A DNA stretch of 7,347 nt from Bacteroidota bacterium (GTDB lineage: Bacteria > Bacteroidota > Kryptoniia > Kryptoniales > JAKASW01). Made by a program: the position numbers and the translations under genes. A model generated the notes under the pieces. The model had not been told where the DNA came from and searched no databases. It worked only from the letters and a program-made list of their open reading frames with translations. The stretch spans positions 1 to 7,347 of the forward strand of contig JAJYOS010000315.1 in NCBI GenBank assembly GCA_021796055.1. The letters run 5' to 3'. Shown here one piece after another: positions 1-5,139 of this stretch; the first letter of the stretch is position 1; each line of letters opens with the position of its first letter.

Positions 1-699
1 GGTCATGAAGTCGCCGGGATGGGCAATAATAACCGTGTTACCTCCTGTGAGAGTCCAGTCTGAGAATACCACTTCGCCTGGTGCCGGCGCGACAATGGGC
101 TCGCCTTCCTGGGCTGAGATGTCGATGCCGTAGTGCTGTATCGGGTAATCCACACCTCGCGTGATAAAACCATGGACCGGCATTATCATCGGAAAAATAT
201 CATGATTCAATTCTCTGTAATTTGCATAGGTGTAGCGTCCTGGTGTCGGCGCCTGATACGACTCGGTGTTATCGACACTTCCTTCTTCAACCTTCTGCTG
301 ATCGGTCTGGGCCATACCGGCAGGAGGTGTTGCACCTGCTTCCGGCATGCTCGTTTCCATCCCGGCCGTATCGCCCAGGGCATTCCTCAGCTTCAAGTTG
401 TATGATGCAAGATAGGTCAACTGTTGTTGAACCGCATCCACCTTCGTTTCCAATACGCGAATCTTCTGCAATTGCTCTTCTTGTGTACTAAAATAGGAGG
501 GGAGAACCAGTTTCCCCAACGGGGTATTAATCAAGATCAGCACACTCGCTGCACCGACGGCAACAATTGCAAAAACGACAGCAAGCGTCAACTGGAGCCT
601 CGATGCCTTGAAAGTCCGCGACGGTCTTTCTGCATCTGATAATACAACAAACGTCAGCTTCGCTGACGCTGTCTTATCGTGCGGTGATTTACTTTGCAT
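1..699 (-). CDS. Membrane-anchored M23-family metallopeptidase, 3' part missing
   Basis: Reading the minus strand from ATG at 699 gives 233 residues with no stop before the window edge. The N-terminus is cytoplasmic and polar. One membrane segment follows at about residues 35-57 (LQLTLAVVFAIVAVGAASV and on), then a predicted coiled coil at about 71-108 rich in Q, L, E and K, and a Pro/Ala/Gly-rich linker at about 112-155. The start of a lysostaphin-like peptidase domain begins near residue 170. The motif HYGIDISAQEGEPIVAPAPG (189-208) supplies the first zinc ligands, H189 and D193, and GGNTVIIAHPGDF (219-231) is the next conserved strand. The second histidine pair (HxH) would lie beyond the window. 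Known family role: cutting peptide cross-links in peptidoglycan from the periplasmic face. TM plus coiled coil plus M23 resembles MepM- or EnvC-like proteins, but whether this one is active or an activator cannot be told from the fragment. ATG 699 is chosen because the membrane segment follows it; no clear Shine-Dalgarno site precedes it, and the frame stays open back to a stop at 859-861. Confidence 0.87.
   Translation of the reverse strand, partial: MQSKSPHDKTASAKLTFVVLSDAERPSRTFKASRLQLTLAVVFAIVAVGAASVLILINTPLGKLVLPSYFSTQEEQLQKIRVLETKVDAVQQQLTYLASYNLKLRNALGDTAGMETSMPEAGATPPAGMAQTDQQKVEEGSVDNTESYQAPTPGRYTYANYRELNHDIFPMIMPVHGFITRGVDYPIQHYGIDISAQEGEPIVAPAPGEVVFSDWTLTGGNTVIIAHPGDFMT
652..668. 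repeat. Perfect 7-bp inverted repeat near the 5' end of the M23 gene
   Basis: CGTCAGC (652-658), loop TTC, GCTGACG (662-668). It lies inside the peptidase gene at codons 11-16, about 30 bases after its start codon, so it would form a hairpin near the start of that mRNA. It may be a chance result of the coding sequence; no T-run follows on either strand, so it is not called a terminator. Confidence 0.5.
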
Positions 700-712
700 C
701 TTAACGGTTATA

Positions 713-741
713 AATATAGAAACCGAGAGGCTCAATGTCAA
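713..741 (-). promoter_or_regulatory. Sigma70-like promoter for the M23 peptidase gene
   Basis: On the minus strand there is a perfect -35 box TTGACA (plus positions 736-741), a 17-base spacer, and the -10 box TATATT (713-718). The expected transcription start is near 706, leaving a leader of only about 7 bases before ATG 699. This fits the lack of a Shine-Dalgarno site there and suggests nearly leaderless translation. The same AT-rich core holds TATAAA on the plus strand (709-714), which could serve as a weak divergent -10, but no good plus-strand -35 box stands at the right distance. Motifs are read directly; activity is inferred. Confidence 0.55.
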
Positions 742-965
742 TGATGCATATTGCCGTGAAACTCCGTCGTCATGGCCCAACGCAGAGCCAGAATATCCCA
801 ATTGCATTCGGCAGCGTCCACGATCTGTTCTTGAAAAAAGCTCGCATATTCGATAAGCTTAAGACGGCGAAGAAAAAATCGGAGAACTCCTGGAACCCTG
901 TATGCATTGCTCCGGAGTGTGAGAGTTCCGACGACCGGCGATATTTTGACGAGTGGAGCTCATGA
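735..965 (+). CDS. Possible small protein, 76 aa, unknown function
   Basis: A plus-strand ORF in the gap between the divergent peptidase and carboxylase genes. It starts ATG TCA ATG ATG, with GAGAGG at 725-730 as a possible ribosome binding site for the first or third codon. It ends in TGA at 963-965, overlapping the ATG of the next short ORF as ATGA. The product is basic in the middle (KKAR, KLKTAKKK), has two cysteines five residues apart near residues 57-63 and an acidic/aromatic end (RRYFDEW). I do not recognise it. A hand count of G+C at codon positions 1, 2 and 3 gives about 48, 41 and 59 percent, a pattern that fits coding but is weak in so short an ORF. Against it, the -35 box of the opposing peptidase promoter overlaps its first codons, and no strong plus-strand promoter is visible. 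Confidence 0.3.
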   Translation: MSMMHIAVKLRRHGPTQSQNIPIAFGSVHDLFLKKARIFDKLKTAKKKSENSWNPVCIAPECESSDDRRYFDEWSS

Positions 966-1021
966 ACACCCACACCAAAGAAGCGCTTCGCAAGTCCAAA
1001 CAATTCGAGGTGGCGATATGA
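962..1021 (+). CDS. Possible 19-codon leader ORF overlapping the carboxylase start
   Basis: ATG at 962 opens a 19-residue frame, MNTHTKEALRKSKQFEVAI, ending in TGA at 1019-1021. Its stop overlaps the carboxylase start as ATGA, and its own start overlaps the stop of the preceding ORF as ATGA. GGAG at 955-958 lies only three bases before the ATG. It could be a translated leader coupling ribosomes to the carboxylase gene, or the overlaps may be chance. The peptide has no run of one amino acid that would suggest attenuation and no recognisable family. Confidence 0.22.
   Translation: MNTHTKEALRKSKQFEVAI
1007..1010 (+). promoter_or_regulatory. Ribosome binding site deciding the carboxylase start
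   Basis: GAGG (within GAGGTGG) stands seven bases before ATG 1018. This decides for that start against the in-frame TTG at 907, which has no such site and would add 37 residues (rich in R, S, T and H) that do not look like the family's N-terminus. Confidence 0.7.
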
Positions 1022-2685
1022 GAAACTGCGGCAGCAAGATCGAGCACGACGCTTTGTACCTGAAGAATGAAGAGGCCAACAAAAATCTGCTTCGGAAGCT
1101 GAAGGCGCAGGCAGAACTCGCCCGCAAAGGCGGCGGAGACGACGCGGCATCCCGACAGAAGAAACGCGGAAAGATGCTTGCGCGGGAACGTGTCGACAAC
1201 CTGTTAGATCCCGGGAATCCATTTCATGAATTCGGAACGATGGCCGCGCTCGGGATGTACGAGGAATACGGCGGCGCTCCGTCGGCCGGAATCGTGACGG
1301 GTATCGGCAGAATTCAAGGACGAAATGTGGTAATCGTTGCCAATGATTCGACTGTAAAAGCCGGGGCCTATTTCCCGATGACGATCAAGAAGAACTTGCG
1401 CGCCCAGGAGATCGCAATCGAGAACAGAATTCCGATAATTTACCTGGTTGACTCGGCCGGCGTTTTTCTACCCATGCAGTCCGAGATTTTTCCCGATAAG
1501 GATGATTTCGGAAGGATTTTCTACAACAACGCCATCCTGAGCTCACTCGGGGTTCCGCAACTGGCCGCCGTGATGGGCCCGTGTGTCGCGGGGGGAGCCT
1601 ACCTTCCGATCATGAGCGACGAATCGATAATCGTCGAAGGAACGGGGAGCGTCTTCCTTGCAGGTCCGTTCCTCGTGAAAGCGGCCATCGGAGAAGAAAC
1701 GGATGTCGAGAAACTCGGCGGAGCCGAGACTCATTCGACCATTTCCGGTTTGACGGACTACAAGGTGAAGTCCGATGCGGAGGCACTTAAACTCATCCGT
1801 AACCTCGTATCCAAGTTGGGCGCTCCAACTTCGGCTGGTTTCGACAGGATCAAGCCGAAACCGCCCGCCTTCGACCCGCGCGAAATATTCGGAATTATTC
1901 CGACGGACCGGACAAAACCGTACGACATGTATGAGATACTCGCTCGAATTGTCGACGACAGCGAGCTTGACGAATACAAGTCCACTTATGGCAGATCGAT
2001 TATTTGCGCCTACGCCAGGGTGGACGGGTGGGCAGTCGGGATCGTAGCCAACCAGCGCACGACGGTGAAGTCGAAACGTCCCGACAACTCGGCGGAAATG
2101 CAAATCGGAGGAGTGATTTATTCGGACAGCGCGGATAAGGCAGCGCGTTTCATTATGAATTGTAACCAGAAGCGAATACCTCTCGTATTCTTCCAGGACG
2201 TTACAGGCTTCATGGTGGGAACAAGAGCAGAAAGAGGCGGGATCATAAAGGACGGCGCGAAAATGGTGAATGCAGTTTCCAATTCGACCGTACCGAAATT
2301 TACTTTCATAGTCGGGAACAGTTTCGGTGCGGGAAACTATGCGATGTGCGGAAAAGGTTACGACCCCCGACTGATCTTTGCCCTTCCCTCCGCGAGAATT
2401 GCCGTCATGGGCGGCGACCAGGCAAGCCAGACGCTGTTGAGTATCAGGCTTCAACAAATGGAACGCGACAGCAAGAAAATAACCGAAAGCGAGCAATCAC
2501 ACCTTCTCGAAGAGATCAGGTCACGATACGATATTGAAATGGATCCGGCCTACGCCGCTTCCCGCCTCTGGGTGGATGAAATAATCGATCCCACCGAGAT
2601 GAGACAGATGATCTCTATGGGAATCGAGGTGTCCAACAATAACCCGTCTCTTCAACATTTCAACGTGGGTGTAATCCAGACTTGA
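1018..2685 (+). CDS. Acyl-CoA carboxylase, carboxyltransferase (beta) subunit
   Basis: 555 residues from ATG 1018, the normal length for this family. The enzyme moves a carboxyl group from carboxybiotin to an acyl-CoA in the cytoplasm and works with a biotin carboxylase/biotin carrier subunit that is not in this window. The N-terminal crotonase-like half (about 30-275) shows the family's RGKMLARERVDNLLDPG (50-66), NDSTVKAGAYFPMTIKK (110-126), YLVDSAGVFLPMQSEIFPD (142-160) and the oxyanion-hole loop GPCVAGGAYLPIMSDE (187-202). The C-terminal half (about 285-545) shows YDMYEILARIVD, TGFMVG (396-401), KDGAKMVNAV and the second oxyanion loop GNSFGAGNYAMCG (433-445). The sequence is closest in style to methylcrotonoyl-CoA carboxylase beta. 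The longer segment 346-363 before GGVIYSDSADKAARFI and the ending FNVGVIQT match what I recall of Bacteroidota/Chlorobiota homologues. The actual substrate (methylcrotonoyl-, propionyl- or another acyl-CoA) cannot be fixed from this subunit alone. Its stop overlaps the next start (TTGA). Confidence 0.96.
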   Translation: MRNCGSKIEHDALYLKNEEANKNLLRKLKAQAELARKGGGDDAASRQKKRGKMLARERVDNLLDPGNPFHEFGTMAALGMYEEYGGAPSAGIVTGIGRIQGRNVVIVANDSTVKAGAYFPMTIKKNLRAQEIAIENRIPIIYLVDSAGVFLPMQSEIFPDKDDFGRIFYNNAILSSLGVPQLAAVMGPCVAGGAYLPIMSDESIIVEGTGSVFLAGPFLVKAAIGEETDVEKLGGAETHSTISGLTDYKVKSDAEALKLIRNLVSKLGAPTSAGFDRIKPKPPAFDPREIFGIIPTDRTKPYDMYEILARIVDDSELDEYKSTYGRSIICAYARVDGWAVGIVANQRTTVKSKRPDNSAEMQIGGVIYSDSADKAARFIMNCNQKRIPLVFFQDVTGFMVGTRAERGGIIKDGAKMVNAVSNSTVPKFTFIVGNSFGAGNYAMCGKGYDPRLIFALPSARIAVMGGDQASQTLLSIRLQQMERDSKKITESEQSHLLEEIRSRYDIEMDPAYAASRLWVDEIIDPTEMRQMISMGIEVSNNNPSLQHFNVGVIQT

Positions 2686-3350
2686 AGTACCGTCCGATTC
2701 AGCTGATTGCCGTGGTCGGCCTTCTTTTTTCGTCTGTGGGACAGGCGTCGGCTCAGCTGGATTTTTTGAAGAAGATATTCGAGCCCCCGGTATTTAGAGT
2801 GACCGATGAACTACGGAAGTATATCAGAACGGAGCTCCCGCCTGTCAGTCATGACAGAGAGGAAGAACTTCACCACGTCGATTTGATATATATTAAAGCA
2901 ATGGAGTTAGCCAGGAAGCAGGTCGGCACGGCACTTCTTGCTGCATCCATCGCGGTTCTCAACAGGACGGACATAAAACCGACTTTTCCCCTCCTCGGAA
3001 TAATCACTCTTCCGTTGCCGGCGGAAGACTCCGCAGATGCAATCGCACGGATCAATAAGCTGCCCAGATATATTTATCCTGATTCTCCTCAGGGCAAATG
3101 GGGAGACAGTGATAAGCTTGTACACTTTTTCGGGTCTGCTTACCTCACATACGAGTCGGGTGCCAGGCCGATACCGGATGCGATAGGCAAATTTGTGGAA
3201 ACCGGGGAGGTTGCACTGAAACTCGACACTGCCGCCGACCCGAGAGATGTTTTTACGAACAGGCTGGGACAACAATTCGGCCAGGCGCTCAGCGACGGTA
3301 AAGACGCACTTCCCTCCGACTACCTGAGCGCAAGGTACATCAAGAAATGA
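2682..3350 (+). CDS. Exported protein with a DUF2279/YfiM-like segment, unknown function
   Basis: 222 residues from TTG 2682, which overlaps the carboxylase stop as TTGA, so translation is probably coupled. The TTG is chosen because it gives a complete signal peptide: MKYRP, a hydrophobic core at about 7-18 (QLIAVVGLLFSS), then a likely signal peptidase I site after QASA (residue 24). No lipobox cysteine is present. The mature part has a mixed helical region (about 38-95), a hydrophobic stretch TFPLLGIITLPLP (101-113), the segment SDKLVHFFGSAYLTY (143-157) and DPRDVFTNRLGQQFG (186-200). The pair DK..HF..SA.L followed by D..D...N.LG...G resembles the DUF2279 (YfiM-like)/VanZ-like pattern. That is a motif-level match only, and no biochemical role is known to me for such proteins. 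Its link to the carboxylase may reflect co-transcription rather than shared function. The last 11 bases overlap the end of ispD on the other strand. Confidence 0.75.
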   Translation: MKYRPIQLIAVVGLLFSSVGQASAQLDFLKKIFEPPVFRVTDELRKYIRTELPPVSHDREEELHHVDLIYIKAMELARKQVGTALLAASIAVLNRTDIKPTFPLLGIITLPLPAEDSADAIARINKLPRYIYPDSPQGKWGDSDKLVHFFGSAYLTYESGARPIPDAIGKFVETGEVALKLDTAADPRDVFTNRLGQQFGQALSDGKDALPSDYLSARYIKK

Positions 3351-4026
3351 ATTTTCTGAGAAGGTCGAGATCTTCAGGAGTCGTGATTTTGAAATTGACA
3401 TGGCGCGGCTCGACAACGTACGCCCTTACGCCGATCTTTTCCATGAGCATTATCTCATCCGTCAACCCCGAGTAATCGGAAACCCTGTCGTAAGCACTCT
3501 TAAGAAGACCCGATCTGATTACTTGCGGTGTCTGCGCCGCATAAACCGATGACCGGTCTATCGTGGATGCACAGAAGCCTTTCTTGTCCACGACTTTAAG
3601 TGTATCCTTGACTCTTGACGCCAGGAATGCAGCGCCGTGTTCCCATCCTGCTTCTATCACCCTTTGAAGATCTTCTGTCGACAGAAGAGGCCTGGCAGCA
3701 TCGTGGATGCAGACCAGGTCGTCATCGTCGAGGAAAGTCTTTAGAGATTCATACGCATTCTTCACCGACACGTTCCGTTCGGCGCCTCCACCGACAATTC
3801 CGATGAGCGCGGCGTATCCCGACGACTTCACAATTGCAGTGAAGCCGGAGATGCCCTCAGACGGCACCGCGATGCAGATCCGGGAGACACTCCTCAATTC
3901 GGCGAAGAGTTTCAGGAGCCTTAAGATAAGCGGCTTTCCGCCGATTTCGATGAGGGGTTTGGAAACTCCACCGAGACGCTTACCGGCACCGGCCGCCGGG
4001 ATTATTACACCTACTTTACCCGACAT
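3340..4026 (-). CDS. ispD: IspD, 2-C-methyl-D-erythritol 4-phosphate cytidylyltransferase
   Basis: 228 residues, full length for a single-domain IspD. It joins CTP and 2-C-methyl-D-erythritol 4-phosphate to give CDP-methylerythritol and pyrophosphate, the third step of the MEP route to isoprenoid precursors, in the cytoplasm. Visible motifs are the nucleotide loop IIPAAGAGKRLGG (8-20, with R17), K23, GGGAERNVSVKNA (79-91), IHDAARP (107-113), RVKDTLK (138-144), TIDRSSVYAAQTPQ (155-168, with R158), LTDE (188-191) and NFKITTPEDL (211-220, with K213). R17, K23, R158 and K213 correspond by motif to E. coli R20, K27, R157 and K213. The usual PKQ after the first loop is SKP here, one residue shorter between R and K. 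The start follows the queA stop directly (TAA then ATG) with no Shine-Dalgarno site, so coupled translation from queA is likely. No IspF domain is fused at the C-terminus. The 3' end overlaps the convergent gene by 11 bases. Confidence 0.96.
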   Translation of the reverse strand: MSGKVGVIIPAAGAGKRLGGVSKPLIEIGGKPLILRLLKLFAELRSVSRICIAVPSEGISGFTAIVKSSGYAALIGIVGGGAERNVSVKNAYESLKTFLDDDDLVCIHDAARPLLSTEDLQRVIEAGWEHGAAFLASRVKDTLKVVDKKGFCASTIDRSSVYAAQTPQVIRSGLLKSAYDRVSDYSGLTDEIMLMEKIGVRAYVVEPRHVNFKITTPEDLDLLRKFIS

Positions 4027-5067
4027 TTACAATATCAACATTGCGTCGCCGTAACTGTAGAACCGGTACCCATCCTTGATCGCTTTTTTGTAGGCCCGCG
4101 TCATGAACTCGTGACCGGTGAAAGCGCTGACGAGCATTATCAACGTCGTTTCCGGGAGATGGAAGTTGGTGACCAGATGATCGACAACCTTGAATTCGTA
4201 CGGAGGATAGATGAACTTGTCGGTCCATCCTCTTCCCGCCTTGACGTGGTTGTCGGTGGTGACATTTGATTCAAGTACCCTGACAACGGACGTTCCGACC
4301 GCAAACACATGCTTCCTGGCGTCGATGGATTGATTGACCGCTTTGGCTGTATCAAGTGGGACCTCGTAGAACTCGGAATCCATCCTGTGCTTCGTCAGAT
4401 CCTCTACATCTACGGTTCTGAAAGTACCGATACCTATGTGGAGCACCACCGGAACGATCTTAACACCTTTCTTCTGAAGCTTGGTGAAAAGGCGGTTTGT
4501 AAAATGGAGGCCGGCCGTGGGAGCGGCAACTGCACCGACAACTTTAGCGTATATGGTCTGGTAGTCCTCTTTGTCTTTCTCAGTCGGCTCACGTTTGATA
4601 TAGTGAGGGAGAGGCATCTGCCCGATCTTGTCGAGTATCTTGTAAATATCGCCCTTGTAATTGAACTTTATGGTCCGTCCGCGGCTTGTCGTGTTGTCGA
4701 TCACTTCGGCGTGTATTCGCTCATCATCAAAATAAATCTTGTTGCCGATCCTGACTTTCCGCGCAGGTTCGACGACGACATCCCAGATCCCTTCCTCGTG
4801 GTTCAGCTCTCTCAGAAGGAGGACCTCGATCTTCGCGTTTGTCTTTTCTTTCCTTCCGAGAAGCCTCGCCGGAAACACTTTTGTCTCGTTGACAACGAGC
4901 GAATCGCCTTTTTGGAAGTATTCTGCGATCTGGTGGAAAGTGCGGTCTTCAATCTGTTGCGTTTTTCTGTTCAGGACCATCATTCGGGCATGGTCACGCG
5001 GTTGCACCGGCGCCTTCGCGATCAGGTTCCGGGGAACTGCGTATTTGAAGTCTGTTAGTTTCATCAT
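4027..5067 (-). CDS. queA: QueA, S-adenosylmethionine:tRNA ribosyltransferase-isomerase
   Basis: 346 residues, the usual length. It transfers and isomerises the ribosyl group of S-adenosylmethionine onto 7-aminomethyl-7-deazaguanine at the tRNA wobble position, giving epoxyqueuosine, the step before queuosine. Conserved blocks run through the whole chain: LTDFKYAVPRNLIAKAPVQPRD (4-25), DSLVVNETKVFPARL (55-69), VGAVAAPTAGLHFT (177-190), LHIGIGTFRTV (209-219), HRMDSEFYEV (227-236), FAVGTSVVRVLE (255-266), FIYPPYEFKVVDHLVTNFHL (285-304), TLIMLVSAFTG (308-318) and YRFYSYGDAMLIL (334-346). Two ATGs stand side by side (5067 and 5064). AAAGGG eight bases before the first supports that start, though the second would also work. 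The gene lies 72 bases downstream of ppdK on the same strand and is followed at once by ispD, so queA-ispD form a tight pair. Codons 30-45 are the source of the 44-base copy at the right edge of the window. Confidence 0.98.
   Translation of the reverse strand: MMKLTDFKYAVPRNLIAKAPVQPRDHARMMVLNRKTQQIEDRTFHQIAEYFQKGDSLVVNETKVFPARLLGRKEKTNAKIEVLLLRELNHEEGIWDVVVEPARKVRIGNKIYFDDERIHAEVIDNTTSRGRTIKFNYKGDIYKILDKIGQMPLPHYIKREPTEKDKEDYQTIYAKVVGAVAAPTAGLHFTNRLFTKLQKKGVKIVPVVLHIGIGTFRTVDVEDLTKHRMDSEFYEVPLDTAKAVNQSIDARKHVFAVGTSVVRVLESNVTTDNHVKAGRGWTDKFIYPPYEFKVVDHLVTNFHLPETTLIMLVSAFTGHEFMTRAYKKAIKDGYRFYSYGDAMLIL
4935..4978. repeat. 44-bp direct repeat, copy 1 (inside queA)
   Basis: This stretch of queA, encoding residues from [14 protein letters not shown] (31-44) into codon 45, is identical base for base and in the same orientation to 7304-7347. 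Here it is in frame and part of a well-conserved gene, so this is the original copy. Confidence 0.97.
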
Positions 5068-5075
5068 TACCTAAT

Positions 5076-5081
5076 CCCTTT
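5076..5081 (-). promoter_or_regulatory. Ribosome binding site of queA
   Basis: AAAGGG on the minus strand, eight bases before ATG 5067. It is one of only two clear Shine-Dalgarno-like sites before the confidently identified genes in this window, the other being at 1007-1010. Confidence 0.6.
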
Positions 5082-5093
5082 GTTTAATTTTGT

Positions 5094-5131
5094 TAGTCCC
5101 GGTCCCGTTGGACGGAACCGGGACGGGACTA
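5094..5131. repeat. Long bulged inverted repeat between ppdK and queA
   Basis: TAGTCCCG (5094-5101) pairs with CGGGACTA (5124-5131). After a one-base bulge (G5102), TCCCG (5103-5107) pairs with CGGGA (5119-5123). After a bulged C5118, TT pairs with AA, leaving the loop GGACGG (5110-5115). This makes 15 base pairs, mostly G-C. It starts 8 bases after the ppdK stop and fills much of the 72-base gap. On the minus strand, the direction of transcription, the following bases are ACAAAATTAAAC, not a T-run, so it is not a classic rho-independent terminator. It could stabilise or process the ppdK mRNA 3' end, weaken read-through into queA, or be a dispersed palindromic (REP-like) element. Confidence 0.8.
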
Positions 5132-5139
5132 CGGCCATC

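Noticed and set aside
907..1017. N-terminal 37-residue extension of the carboxylase from TTG 907
   Set aside because: ATG 1018 has GAGG seven bases upstream and gives the usual family length. The extension is R/S/T/H-rich, has no family resemblance and no ribosome binding site.
770..1222. 150-codon minus-strand frame across the divergent gap
   Set aside because: More than half lies antisense to the carboxylase and its shared upstream region. There is no recognisable domain and no ribosome binding site was seen.
1543..2496. 317-codon open frame on the minus strand opposite the carboxylase
   Set aside because: It is fully antisense to a strongly conserved gene, has no recognisable motifs, and is explained by the codon pattern of the real gene.
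4309..5058. 249-codon open frame on the plus strand opposite queA
   Set aside because: Antisense shadow of queA. Its product shows no domain, and queA is conserved along its full length.
5094..5131. Calling the ppdK-queA hairpin a rho-independent terminator
   Set aside because: No T-run follows the stem on the transcribed strand, and the short gap and shared direction fit co-transcription.
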